Positions 8,677 to 16,815 of a stretch of 64,000 nucleotides of DNA are shown one piece after another; position 1 is the stretch's first letter; every line of letters starts with the position of its first letter. The notes under the pieces are model-generated. The model had not been told where the DNA came from and searched no databases. It worked only from the letters and a program-made list of their open reading frames with translations. This stretch comes from an uncultured Clostridia bacterium. GTDB lineage: Bacteria > Bacillota > Clostridia > Christensenellales > Aristaeellaceae. Both the position numbers and the translations under genes were made by a program. The DNA lies in the NCBI GenBank assembly GCA_934647235.1, contig CAKUFG010000010.1, positions 1 through 64,000 on the forward strand, read 5' to 3'.

Positions 8677-10023
8677 ATGGAAAAGAATGTATTTATTGAA
8701 AAGCTGCTCAAGGCCGCGCTGGAAGGCGGCATTGAGGCGGCCGAAGTATATACGTCGGATCATGACAGCTTCCGCGCGATGAGCACCACGGGGGAGATCA
8801 CGGACTATGCCGTCAGCAGCCGCAGCGGCCTTTCTCTGCGCGGCCTGTATCATGGCAAGATGGGCTATGCCTCCACCGAGGCTTATGACGATGATGCGAT
8901 CGCCATGCTGATCCGCGGCGTTATCGAAAGCGCCGAGCTGGTGGAGGACGACGCGGTGCAGGAAATCTACCATGGCGATGAAAGCTATCCCCAGGTGGAC
9001 AACTACGCCCCCTCCCTGGACGATGTGACCGAGGAACAGAAGCTCAGGCTCCTGCTGGAAACCGAAAAATGCGCCATGAACTGCGGAGACGCGCGCGTAA
9101 AGCAGGTGCAGCGCAACATGATTTCTACCAGCTCCTCCGCCGTGCATATCGTAAACAGCTACGGCATGGACCTGAGCAGCCGCGACAACATGGCTGTTGC
9201 GTATATTTCTGTCATTGCCCGCGACGGCGAGCGCGTATCCACCGGCATGGGCTTTGCGTGCGACCGCGATTTCTGCAAGATTTCGCCCAAGAAAATGGCC
9301 GATGAAGCGGTGCAGGAGGCGCTGTTCAACCTGGACGCCGCTCCCGTGCCCAGCGGCACCTATCGGCTGATCATCGATAAGCAATGCATGCCAGATCTCC
9401 TGTCCACCTTCAGCGATATCTTCTCCGCCGATCAGGCGCAGCAGGGCATGTCCCTGCTGGCGGGCCGCGAGGGCGAGATGATTGCCGCCGAGTGCGTTAC
9501 CCTGATGGACGATCCGCACCTCAAGGGCGGCCTGGCTTCCTCTCCCTTTGACGCGGAGGGCGTGGCCACTCAGGTGAAGGCTGTGATTGAAAACGGCCGC
9601 CTGACCACCCTGCTGCACAACCTCAAAACCGCGCGCAAGGCGGGCGTGCGCAGCACCGGCAACGCCAGCAAGTATGGCTATGCTTCGCCCATCACCGTGG
9701 AGCCCAGCAACTTCTACTTCAAGCCCGGCACGCGCACACTGGAGGAAATGATGGCCTCCATCGGCGAGGGCCTGGTCATCACCGAGATGAGCGGCATGCA
9801 CGCGGGCGCGAACCCGGTCAGCGGCGATTTCTCCCTGCTGTCCAAGGGCTACACCATTGAAAACGGCCGCAAGGGCCGCGCGGTGGAGCAGATTACCGTG
9901 GCGGGCAACTTCTACACCATGCTCAGGAATATCCGCGAGGTTGGCAGCGATCTGGAGTTCTTCGGCTCCAGCTACGGCAGCCCCTCCGTGGATGTGGGCG
10001 AAATGACGGTGGCGGGCAAGTAA
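8677..10023 (+). CDS. tldE: TldE/PmbA-type protease partner subunit
   Basis: The 448-residue product is homologous to TldD across its length but lacks the H-E-x-x-x-H motif, as expected for the TldE/PmbA half of the heterodimer. Typical stretches are EVYTSDHDSFRAM near the N-terminus and DLEFFGSSYGSPSVDVGEMT at the C-terminus. Two ATGs are close together; that at 8677 has AAGGAGG eight bases upstream while the one at 8671 is too near the same site. Its placement directly after tldD supports formation of the two-subunit protease. The stop codon is two bases from the next gene's start, indicating tight translational coupling. Confidence 0.92.
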   Translation: MEKNVFIEKLLKAALEGGIEAAEVYTSDHDSFRAMSTTGEITDYAVSSRSGLSLRGLYHGKMGYASTEAYDDDAIAMLIRGVIESAELVEDDAVQEIYHGDESYPQVDNYAPSLDDVTEEQKLRLLLETEKCAMNCGDARVKQVQRNMISTSSSAVHIVNSYGMDLSSRDNMAVAYISVIARDGERVSTGMGFACDRDFCKISPKKMADEAVQEALFNLDAAPVPSGTYRLIIDKQCMPDLLSTFSDIFSADQAQQGMSLLAGREGEMIAAECVTLMDDPHLKGGLASSPFDAEGVATQVKAVIENGRLTTLLHNLKTARKAGVRSTGNASKYGYASPITVEPSNFYFKPGTRTLEEMMASIGEGLVITEMSGMHAGANPVSGDFSLLSKGYTIENGRKGRAVEQITVAGNFYTMLRNIREVGSDLEFFGSSYGSPSVDVGEMTVAGK

Positions 10024-10024
10024 T

Positions 10025-10705
10025 ATGTACTATTACGAGCTGCATATGCACACCAGCGATACCAGCCGCTGCGGCAGAAGCCCGGCGGCGGACATGGTGG
10101 ACGCTTATAAGCAAAAGGGCTTTACGGGCGTGGTTGTAACCGATCATCTGATGAACGTGCAGTCCCATGCCGAGCCAGAGACCGATTGGAACTGCCGCGT
10201 GGAAAAGCAGCTGGCTGGCTATTACGCCGCGCTGGAGGCGGGCGAAAAGCTGGGCCTGACGGTTTACTGCGGGTGGGAGCTGACCTATCAGGACAACGCC
10301 GAGGATTACCTGACGCTGGGCCTGAGCCCGCAGTTTCTGTACGATCATCCGTGGCTTGAGCGCTACGACATTGAAAAGTACCGCGACGCGGTGCACGCCG
10401 CGGGCGGCATTCTGGTGCGTGCACATCCCTATCGCCGCGCCTGGTACATCAAAAAGCCTTATGTGGAGCGCGAGGGCATTGCCGACGCCATTGAGGTATT
10501 CAACGGCGGCAATTCCAGCCAGGAGGAAAACGACATGGCCCTGGCCTATGCCCAAAAGCACCATATGCCCATGACGGGCGGCTCGGACGCGCACCATGTG
10601 GATGAGACCGCGCGCGGGTATATCGCCCTGGAAAAGAAGGCGGAAAGCTATGCGGAGCTGTGCGAAGCCATCCGCACAGGCAAGGCCATCGTGATGCACA
10701 AGTAA
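10025..10705 (+). CDS. PHP-domain metal-dependent phosphoesterase
   Basis: The product has 226 residues. The N-terminal motif LHMHTSDTSRCG supplies the H-x-H metal ligands of PHP domains, with VVVTDH (about residues 35-40), LVRAHPYR (about 136-143) and TGGSDAHH (about 182-189) as the later ligand motifs. Relatives include histidinol-phosphate phosphatases and nucleotide or oligoribonucleotide phosphatases; the substrate cannot be assigned. There is no separate ribosome site, as the ATG lies one base after the tldE stop, so translation is probably coupled. It is the last gene of the HAD-tldD-tldE operon. Confidence 0.82.
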   Translation: MYYYELHMHTSDTSRCGRSPAADMVDAYKQKGFTGVVVTDHLMNVQSHAEPETDWNCRVEKQLAGYYAALEAGEKLGLTVYCGWELTYQDNAEDYLTLGLSPQFLYDHPWLERYDIEKYRDAVHAAGGILVRAHPYRRAWYIKKPYVEREGIADAIEVFNGGNSSQEENDMALAYAQKHHMPMTGGSDAHHVDETARGYIALEKKAESYAELCEAIRTGKAIVMHK

Positions 10706-10710
10706 CCCAA

Positions 10711-10750
10711 AACAAAAAAAACGGGGGCTGTCTCGTTATGAGACAGCCCC
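10711..10750 (-). terminator. Intrinsic terminator, strongest for the minus strand
   Basis: An 11-bp perfect stem (10724-10734 with 10740-10750) is followed on the minus strand by a long T-run (complement of 10711-10721). It ends the AbrB-type gene and may also stop the PHP operon, though only three Ts follow on the plus strand. Confidence 0.8.
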
Positions 10751-10793
10751 TTTGCATATTGCCCTGCGGCGCGTCATAATACAAACTGAACGA

Positions 10794-11036
10794 TCAATGG
10801 CCCTGCAGCTCGCGCAGGCAGTTGGCGCACACCAGCTTGCCCTTGAAGGTGGTTACGTCGCGCGCGTCTCCGCAGAAGATGCAGGCGGGGTGATACTTTT
10901 TCAGGATGATTTTATCGTCCTCAACGAAAATCTCCACCGTGTCATGGATGTTCAGGTCCATGGTGCGGCGCAGCTCAATGGGCAGCACAACGCGGCCCAG
11001 CTCGTCCAATTTGCGTACAATACCGGTAGATTTCAT
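10794..11036 (-). CDS. AbrB/SpoVT-type transition-state regulator with zinc-ribbon tail
   Basis: This 80-residue protein begins MKSTGIVRKLDELGRVVLPI, the swapped-hairpin AbrB DNA-binding domain (residues 1-52, ending IILKKYHPA). The C-terminal half carries two CxxC pairs (CIFCGDA and CANCLREL), a zinc-ribbon-like tail seen in many clostridial AbrB homologues. AbrB-type proteins are dimeric or tetrameric regulators of stationary-phase and sporulation genes, binding AT-rich or bent DNA. The start follows AAGGAGGAAAACC. A TTGACA-N18-TAAAAT promoter is found upstream. Its target genes are unknown, but the neighbouring spmAB genes fit a sporulation context. Confidence 0.93.
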   Translation of the reverse strand: MKSTGIVRKLDELGRVVLPIELRRTMDLNIHDTVEIFVEDDKIILKKYHPACIFCGDARDVTTFKGKLVCANCLRELQGH

Positions 11037-11105
11037 GGCGGTTTTCCTCCTTTGAAGAAAATGCGGCTTTGAAGAAGATGCGGCGTTTCTTCACGGCGCG
11101 ATTTT

Positions 11106-11135
11106 ATTTTACAGGCAGATTCAGCCTTCTGTCAA
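11106..11135 (-). promoter_or_regulatory. SigA-type promoter for the AbrB-type gene
   Basis: On the minus strand TTGACA (11135-11130) and TAAAAT (11111-11106) are 18 bases apart. The -10 box is 69 bases upstream of the ATG, leaving an untranslated leader of about 60 bases. Confidence 0.55.
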
Positions 11136-11204
11136 TGCAAATTGCCAGTTTATAGAAAGTTTTACAGCACGTTCAAAATCTGTTCATTTATGGCGGTGAA
11201 AAGC

Positions 11205-11774
11205 ATGAACGCGGTGTTTTGCATCATGATTGCGGCGGCATTCGGCTACGCGGCGCTGGGGGGAAAACTGGATGGCGCAGCGCGCGCGGCCGTACAGGCG
11301 GGCGGGGACGCGCTGCAGACCGTGCTGGGACTGCTGGGCGGCTTTATGCTGTTTGGCGGGGTGATGAAGCTGCTGGAGGAGGCCGGGGCCGTGCGCGCGC
11401 TGGTGCGCTGGCTGAAAAGGCCGCTGCGTTTGGCGTTTGGCAGCCAGGCCGGCGAGGACGCCCTGGGCGCGGCGGCGCTGAACCTTTCGGCCAATATGCT
11501 GGGCATGGGCAATGCGGCCACGCCCATGGGGCTGCGCGCAGCAAGGCTATTGCAGCCCGCGGGGCAGATTGCCGCCAGCGCGCCGCTGTGCATGCTGCTG
11601 GTGATCAATGCAACCTCCGTGCAGCTGTACCCATCCTCGGTGATTGCGCTGCGCTATGCGGCGGGCAGCGCCGCGCCGGAAGCCATCGTCCTGCCTACGC
11701 TCATTGCCAGCACGGCGGCCACGGCCGTTGGCATGGCTGTATGCTGGCTGTGCGAAAGGAAGCACCGCCCATGA
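11205..11774 (+). CDS. spmA: Spore maturation protein A
   Basis: The 189-residue membrane protein has the nucleoside-recognition (Gate) fold: hydrophobic helices near residues 5-22 and 30-60, then LNLSANMLGMGNAATPMGL, the family signature, around residues 93-111. In Bacillus, SpmA and SpmB are needed for full dehydration of the spore core. ATG at 11205 is preferred over an upstream ATG at 11190 because GGCGGTG lies a few bases before it, though the site is weak. The stop overlaps the start of spmB by four bases (ATGA), so the two are translationally coupled. No convincing SigE promoter was recognised upstream. Confidence 0.9.
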   Translation: MNAVFCIMIAAAFGYAALGGKLDGAARAAVQAGGDALQTVLGLLGGFMLFGGVMKLLEEAGAVRALVRWLKRPLRLAFGSQAGEDALGAAALNLSANMLGMGNAATPMGLRAARLLQPAGQIAASAPLCMLLVINATSVQLYPSSVIALRYAAGSAAPEAIVLPTLIASTAATAVGMAVCWLCERKHRP

Positions 11775-12262
11775 CGGCCTGGCTGCTGCTGATTGCCGTC
11801 GTCGCCGCGCTCCTTCGCCGCGTGGATGTATATGCCGCCTTTACCGCCGGAGCGCGTGAGGGCATGGAGACGGCGGCACGCATTCTGCCTGGGCTGGCGG
11901 CGATTTTCGTCGCCCTGCACATGCTGGAGGCAAGCGGCCTGATGCATGCGATGTGCGCGGCCTTGTCTCCTGCGGCTGCCTGGCTGGGGCTGCCGGAGGG
12001 CGTAATGCCGCTGCTGCTGCTGCGCCCCCTGAGCGGCTCGGCCTCGTTGGGACTGCTGGCGGATATCCTGCGCCAGTATGGCCCGGACAGCCGCACGGGG
12101 CTGGTCGCCAGCGCCATGATGGGTTCGGGCGAAACGGTGCTGTATACCTGTGCGCTGTATCTGGCGGCGGCCGGGGTGAAAAAGAGCCGGTATATCATCC
12201 CCGCCTCGCTGCTGGGATGGATTGTGGGCTGCGTTGCTGCGGGCTGCTTTTTCCGCGCTTGA
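11771..12262 (+). CDS. spmB: Spore maturation protein B
   Basis: This 163-residue membrane protein is homologous to SpmA and shares the Gate-type fold; it contains LLLRPLSGSASLGLLADIL (about residues 78-96) and MMGSGETVLYTCALY (about 118-132), both typical of SpmB. With SpmA it is expected to act in spore core maturation, probably in transport across a forespore membrane. The start overlaps the spmA stop as ATGA. The promoter for the next gene begins inside its last codons. Confidence 0.9.
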   Translation: MTAWLLLIAVVAALLRRVDVYAAFTAGAREGMETAARILPGLAAIFVALHMLEASGLMHAMCAALSPAAAWLGLPEGVMPLLLLRPLSGSASLGLLADILRQYGPDSRTGLVASAMMGSGETVLYTCALYLAAAGVKKSRYIIPASLLGWIVGCVAAGCFFRA

Positions 12263-12288
12263 CAGGCGGGGCGCATTTTACATATAAT
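12259..12288 (+). promoter_or_regulatory. SigA-type promoter for the pseudouridine synthase gene
   Basis: Consensus TTGACA (12259-12264, overlapping the spmB stop codon) and TATAAT (12283-12288) are 18 bases apart, 32 bases before the proposed GTG start. Confidence 0.7.
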
Positions 12289-12320
12289 AAGAATCCGGAA
12301 TACGAAGGGGGGGATTGCGC

Positions 12321-13169
12321 GTGCAGAAATACACATTGACCGTGCCGGACAACCTGCCCGACATGACGCTGGACAAGTATCTGGCGCACGCGCTGCCGCT
12401 GCTGCCCGAGCGCGCCCGCCGGGCGGCCTTTGCCGTGCGGGATGTAAAAATGAACGGTCAGCGCACCCCGCGGGATGCGCGCGCGCTGCCTGGCGCGCAG
12501 GTTGCGGTGTTCACCCCTTATGAAATGCAGATTCCGATCGTTTACGAGGACGGGCATCTGCTGATCCTGGACAAGCCTGCCGGACTGGCGACCGACGCCG
12601 ACCGCTACAACAGCATGACGGTGACGGATTGGGCGGCGCTGCATGCCCAGGGGGCGTATCAGCCCCGGCTGTGCCATCGGCTGGATTATCAGACGAGCGG
12701 GCTGATTGCGTTGGCCAAGGACGACATGGCTGAAAATGCCTTAAAGGAGATGTTTGCCCGCCGCACCGGGCGCAAGGAGTATCAGTGTCTGGTGCTGGGC
12801 GCGCCGCAGCCCGCGCAGGCGGACTGCCGTGCCTACCTGATCAAGGACGCCGTTCACGCTATGGTGCATGTGTCCGCCAAGGCGCTGCCGCAGGCCAAGC
12901 CCATCGAAACGGAATATGAAACCATCCAGGCGGGCGGCGTTTCGCGCCTGCGCGTGATCCTGCATACCGGGCGCACGCATCAGATCCGCGCGCATCTGAG
13001 CTTTCTTGGCCATCCTATCATCGGGGACGATCTGTACGGTGATCGTGCGGCCAACCGGCAATACGGCAAGGGCCGCCTGATGCTGTGCGCCACGCGGCTG
13101 TTGATCGATACGCAGGGCGCAATGCCCGGGCTTGACGGGCTGGATATATGCATCGATCCGCCGTTTTAA
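12321..13169 (+). CDS. RluA-family pseudouridine synthase
   Basis: The 282-residue product converts specific uridines in rRNA or tRNA to pseudouridine. It has an S4-like N-terminal region (TLDKYLAHALP) and the catalytic motif CHRLDYQTSGL near residue 117, whose aspartate is the nucleophile. The later motif TGRTHQIRAHLSFLGHPIIG and the GDDLYG block are also family hallmarks. A GTG start at 12321 is preferred, with AAGGGGGGGA about eight bases upstream; an upstream TTG at 12315 would sit too close to that site. The target site cannot be predicted because RluA, RluC and RluD paralogues are similar. It has its own promoter and is followed by the Cof-type phosphatase gene. Confidence 0.88.
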   Translation: MQKYTLTVPDNLPDMTLDKYLAHALPLLPERARRAAFAVRDVKMNGQRTPRDARALPGAQVAVFTPYEMQIPIVYEDGHLLILDKPAGLATDADRYNSMTVTDWAALHAQGAYQPRLCHRLDYQTSGLIALAKDDMAENALKEMFARRTGRKEYQCLVLGAPQPAQADCRAYLIKDAVHAMVHVSAKALPQAKPIETEYETIQAGGVSRLRVILHTGRTHQIRAHLSFLGHPIIGDDLYGDRAANRQYGKGRLMLCATRLLIDTQGAMPGLDGLDICIDPPF

Positions 13170-13199
13170 GCCCATGAGCCAAGGATAAAGGAGAAGAAT

Positions 13200-14030
13200 A
13201 TGCCTGATATACGATTGATTGCTGCCGATATGGACGGAACGCTGCTCAATGAGCAGGGAAAAATCAGCCCGCGCACGCTGCGCGCCATTCAGAAGGCGCA
13301 GGAAAAGGGCATCATTTTCAGCATGTGCACGGGCCGCTTCCCGGAGCATTGCCTGGCCTTTGCCCGCGAAGCCGGGCTGAAATGCTCGGTGATTTCGTCA
13401 AACGGCAGCGTGGCCTACGATGGGCAATCGGGCCGCATCATTGCCCAGCACCTGATGCCTGCGGCATCTGCCTGGCAGGTCTGGCAGCTTGTGCGCCGCT
13501 ATCCGCTCAAATGCCGCGTTACCATGCCCGGTTGCTATGTGGATCGTTATCAGGAGCCGCTTGATTTTACATCGCACTTCAACTATATCAGCCAGATCAT
13601 GAACCGCGATTATGACGTGGCATACGAGACGGGCGAGGAAGCGATGGAGCGGCGCATGCGTCAGCCGATCTATAAGACCTATATCTATCCCTTTGACAGC
13701 CCGGAGGCGCGCGAGAGGATGCGCCATGAGCTGGAGCAGATTCCCGGCATCAGCGTCACCTCCTCCGGCCCGCGCAATGTTGAAACCATGCCGGTGGGCG
13801 TGGATAAGGGCACGGGCCTGGCAGAGCTTGCGGCGTTTTATGGCATTCCGCTGGAAAATGTGATGGCGTTCGGCGACTATGACAACGACCTGCCCATGCT
13901 CCGGCGCGCTGGGTATCCGGTGGCCATGGGCAACGCCAAGGAGGACGTCAAGCGCGCTGCCTGGCGGGTGACGGCCCCCAACACCGAGGACGGACTGGCG
14001 CAGGCCATTGAAAAATACGTATTATCATGA
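13200..14030 (+). CDS. Cof-type HAD-IIB phosphatase
   Basis: This 276-residue HAD phosphatase has all four motifs: DMDGTLL (residues 10-16), a threonine in MCTGR (about 40-44), a lysine in VDKGTGL (about 201-207), and GDYDNDLPML (about 222-231). The large C2-type cap (residues 85-195) places it in the Cof/YidA group, which dephosphorylates sugar phosphates, flavin mononucleotide or pyridoxal phosphate. The start follows AAGGAGAAGA by a good distance. It is 30 bases after the pseudouridine synthase gene and likely co-transcribed. The intact motifs contrast with the degenerate HAD at 6702. Confidence 0.88.
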   Translation: MPDIRLIAADMDGTLLNEQGKISPRTLRAIQKAQEKGIIFSMCTGRFPEHCLAFAREAGLKCSVISSNGSVAYDGQSGRIIAQHLMPAASAWQVWQLVRRYPLKCRVTMPGCYVDRYQEPLDFTSHFNYISQIMNRDYDVAYETGEEAMERRMRQPIYKTYIYPFDSPEARERMRHELEQIPGISVTSSGPRNVETMPVGVDKGTGLAELAAFYGIPLENVMAFGDYDNDLPMLRRAGYPVAMGNAKEDVKRAAWRVTAPNTEDGLAQAIEKYVLS

Positions 14031-14079
14031 TTGAACGCCTGCTGCGCGGCAGCCTGGCAAATCGGGATTTGAGAAGACG

Positions 14080-14823
14080 ATGAAAATGAAATGCGCGCTT
14101 GCGGCCCTTGGGTTTATCAATAAAGACATTGCGCATAACAAGGCGGTTCTTGCCGATACGCTTCAGAAATGCGCAGGCAAGGCGGATGCTGTGATCTTTG
14201 GCGAGGCCTTTCTTCAAGGCTTTAACGGCATCAGTTTTGCGGCTGAGCATGACGCGGCGGCAGCTGCTTCCAGGGAGGATCGCATTATTCACGAGATATG
14301 CGGCATGGCAAGGGAACACGCCGTTGCGGTTTCCTTTGGCTTCATCGAGAAGGACTGCGGCGCGTTCTATAGCTCGCAGATGACCATCGATCAGAACGGC
14401 CGGATTGCCGATTTATACCGCAGGGTCTCTCCGGGCTGGAAAGAACCGTATGCGGGCAGGGAATACTGCGAGGGCAGCGGGTTCCATACATTCAGCTTTC
14501 TTGGAAAAAAAGTCGCCGTTGGGCTGTGCGGAGACCTGTGGTATGAAGAAAACATCGCCCGCCTGAACGAATTGGAACCGGATGTCGTCTGGTGGCCCGT
14601 CTATACGGATTACAGCGCTTCGGAATGGAACAGCACGGCGAAGCTTGAATATGCCAAACAGGCAGGGAAAATAAACGCGCCTGTTCTTTACGTCAATTCT
14701 GTATGCATGGATCAATCCGACGGCCGCGAAATGGCCCAGGGCGGTGCGGCCCTGTTTGACAAAGGAGCCATCAGGACGGAGCTGCCTGCAGGAAAAGCAG
14801 GAATTCTGATCGTTGAAGCCTAG
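14080..14823 (+). CDS. Carbon-nitrogen hydrolase (nitrilase superfamily)
   Basis: The 247-residue product has the nitrilase fold. The candidate glutamate is in VIFGEAFLQGF (about residues 38-48), the lysine is probably in RRVSPGWKEPY (about 113-123), and the nucleophile cysteine is in VGLCGDLWYEE (about 146-156). Members hydrolyse amides, N-carbamoyl compounds or nitriles; no specific substrate is suggested by the context. The upstream ribosome site is weak (GAGAAGA). Its composition looks less GC-rich than the surrounding genes, and it is absent from any obvious pathway, which hints at acquisition, though this is an impression only. It converges on yigZ with a terminator in between. Confidence 0.78.
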   Translation: MKMKCALAALGFINKDIAHNKAVLADTLQKCAGKADAVIFGEAFLQGFNGISFAAEHDAAAAASREDRIIHEICGMAREHAVAVSFGFIEKDCGAFYSSQMTIDQNGRIADLYRRVSPGWKEPYAGREYCEGSGFHTFSFLGKKVAVGLCGDLWYEENIARLNELEPDVVWWPVYTDYSASEWNSTAKLEYAKQAGKINAPVLYVNSVCMDQSDGREMAQGGAALFDKGAIRTELPAGKAGILIVEA

Positions 14824-14858
14824 CCAATACGCCCAGCCATCTGTGCGTGATATAAACA

Positions 14859-14894
14859 GCGCCCCGCGGACAAATCGACTTGTCTGCGGGGCGC
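14859..14894. terminator. Probable bidirectional terminator between convergent genes
   Basis: A 15-bp GC-rich stem (14859-14873 with 14880-14894, one G-U pair) encloses a six-base loop. T-richness downstream is modest on either strand, but the position between convergent genes supports termination. Confidence 0.6.
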
Positions 14895-14912
14895 ATTTGC
14901 GTGGGTTATATT

Positions 14913-15545
14913 TCAGGCTTCCGGCCAGGGATAGAACAGCTCGTCCGTGGGCAGAAAATCGATCTTGCCGTCGGACAGAGCGGTGATCTGCTGCGTTACG
15001 CGCTCAAGATCGTTGGCGCGGATCAGCAGCGTTGCATCCACGGAGGATTGAAACTCGCTGCGCTCCAATATGCAGGGCAGCGATTGCAGGGCGTAGCTGA
15101 ATTTATCCCACAGCGGGTAGGGCACGTCGAACAGCACGCGCTGCGTCAGCTCCATGACGGATACCTGCGCCGCATCCAGCGCCAGCGCGCAGCTGTGCGA
15201 ATAGGCGCGCACCAGCCCGCCTGCGCCCAGCAGGATACCGCCGAAATAGCGCGTAACCACCACACACAGGTTGACCACGCCACGGGCCTTGAGCACCTCC
15301 ATCATGGGCAGACCCGCCGTGCCGCCCGGTTCGCCGTCATCGCTGTAGCGCATGATGCCAGCATTTTCGCCGATGACATAGGCATAGCAATTGTGCGTAG
15401 CGTCGCGGTATTCCTCGCGGATGCGCTTCAAAAAGGCCAGCGCCTGCTCCTCTGTCTGGCAGGGGCAGGCATGGCCGATAAAGCGGCTTTTGTTGATCAC
15501 ATATTCCTCACGCGCGGGATGCTTGATGGTTTTGTAGCTGTTCAT
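14913..15545 (-). CDS. yigZ: YigZ/IMPACT family protein
   Basis: This 210-residue protein is a full-length UPF0029 member. The N-terminal IMPACT domain (residues 1-125) has NKSRFIGHACP, DATHNCYAYV, SDDGEPGGTAGLPM and VTRYFGGILLGAGGLVRAY, all characteristic. The C-terminal DUF1949-type ferredoxin-like domain follows (about 135-198). The eukaryotic homologue competes with Gcn1 for Gcn2; in bacteria the role is uncertain, probably linked to translation or proline metabolism. It begins nine bases after tyrS and is probably the last gene of the T-box-led operon. Confidence 0.9.
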   Translation of the reverse strand: MNSYKTIKHPAREEYVINKSRFIGHACPCQTEEQALAFLKRIREEYRDATHNCYAYVIGENAGIMRYSDDGEPGGTAGLPMMEVLKARGVVNLCVVVTRYFGGILLGAGGLVRAYSHSCALALDAAQVSVMELTQRVLFDVPYPLWDKFSYALQSLPCILERSEFQSSVDATLLIRANDLERVTQQITALSDGKIDFLPTDELFYPWPEA

Positions 15546-15554
15546 GAGGGAGGC

Positions 15555-16778
15555 TTAGATCAGCACCAGGCGGCAGTAGCTCTTCTTGCCCTTGCGCAGC
15601 AGCAGGCCGTCGGAGCCGATCATATCCGCCGTGATGACGAAATCGATATCCGTTACCTTGCTGTCGCCCACCGTAGCGCCGCCCTGCTGCACGAGCTTGC
15701 GGGCCTCGCCGCGGCTGGTGCACAGGCCGCAGCTGTTGAGCAGCGTGGTCAGGCGGCCGTCGGCAGACAGCAGATCGCGGGTGATATTGAAGGTGGGCAC
15801 ATCCTGGGAGGCAGCGCCGCCGCCAAACAGCGCGCTGGCCGCCTGCTGGGCCTTGGTGGCTTCTTCCTCGCCATGGACAAGCTTGGTGCACTCAAAGGCC
15901 AGCACCTTCTTGGCCTCGTTGATTTCCTGACCGGGCAGGGCGCTGAGACGGCGCACTTCGTCCATAGGCAGGAAGGTGAGCAGCGCCAGGCACTTGCTTA
16001 CATCCTGGTCGGCGATGTTGCGCCAGTACTGATAGAACTCGTAGGGGGAGCACAGGTTGGCGTCCAGCCACAGCGCGCCCTTTTCGGTCTTGCCCATCTT
16101 TTTGCCTTCGTGGTTCATCAGGAGTTTGAAGGTGCATGCGTAAGCGTCCTCATGCTCCTTGCGGCGGATCAGATCCGCGCCGGCCAGCATGTTGCTCCAC
16201 TGGTCGTCGCCGCCCATTTCCAGACGGCAGCCGTAGTGCTTGAAGAGCTGCAGGAAGTCGTAGCTCTGCATCAGCATGTAGTTGAACTCCAGGAAGGTCA
16301 GGCCGCGCTCCAGACGCTGCTTGTAGCACTCGGCCGTCAGCATGCGGTTGACGGAGAACAGCGAGCCGATATCGCGGATGAAATCGATATAGCCCAGGCC
16401 GCGCAGCCAGTCGGCGTTGTTGACGATCAGCGCCTTGTCGTCGCCAAACTCGATAAAGCGGGACAGCTGGGACTTGATGCAGGCCACGTTGTGATCGATG
16501 GTTTCTACGGTCATCATCTTACGCATATCGGTTTTGCCGCTGGGGTCGCCGATCATGGCCGTAGCGCCGCCCACCAGGGCGATGGGCTTGTGGCCCGCGC
16601 GCTGCATGTGCGCCATGGCGATGATGGGGATGAAGTGGCCGAAGTGCAGGCTGGTGGCGGTGGGGTCAAAGCCTACGTAGAAGGGGGTGGATTCGCGCTC
16701 CAGCTGCTTGTACAGATCATCTTCAAAAGTTACCTGGGCGATGAATCCGCGTTCCTTCAGGGTGTCAAGAATATGCAT
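15555..16778 (-). CDS. tyrS: Tyrosyl-tRNA synthetase
   Basis: The 407-residue class I synthetase charges tRNA-Tyr with tyrosine. The HIGH motif appears as HFGH (about residues 45-48) after YVGFDPTATSL, and the KMSKS motif is KMGKT (about 230), the variant usual in bacterial TyrRS. Other anchors are YMLMQSYDF and GGDDQWSNML in the active site. A C-terminal S4 RNA-binding domain covers about residues 335-400 (SRGEARKLVQQGGATV). It starts 37 bases after the aminotransferase stop. Because both lie downstream of a T-box leader whose likely specifier codon is UAC, its expression is inferred to respond to uncharged tRNA-Tyr. Confidence 0.96.
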   Translation of the reverse strand: MHILDTLKERGFIAQVTFEDDLYKQLERESTPFYVGFDPTATSLHFGHFIPIIAMAHMQRAGHKPIALVGGATAMIGDPSGKTDMRKMMTVETIDHNVACIKSQLSRFIEFGDDKALIVNNADWLRGLGYIDFIRDIGSLFSVNRMLTAECYKQRLERGLTFLEFNYMLMQSYDFLQLFKHYGCRLEMGGDDQWSNMLAGADLIRRKEHEDAYACTFKLLMNHEGKKMGKTEKGALWLDANLCSPYEFYQYWRNIADQDVSKCLALLTFLPMDEVRRLSALPGQEINEAKKVLAFECTKLVHGEEEATKAQQAASALFGGGAASQDVPTFNITRDLLSADGRLTTLLNSCGLCTSRGEARKLVQQGGATVGDSKVTDIDFVITADMIGSDGLLLRKGKKSYCRLVLI

Positions 16779-16815
16779 GTGATGTTCCTCCTGATCGTGT
16801 GATGTATTGTGATTT

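Noticed and set aside
14880..16802. A 640-codon open frame on the plus strand
   Set aside because: It is antisense to yigZ and tyrS, both of which have complete motifs; the composition is that of a shadow frame.
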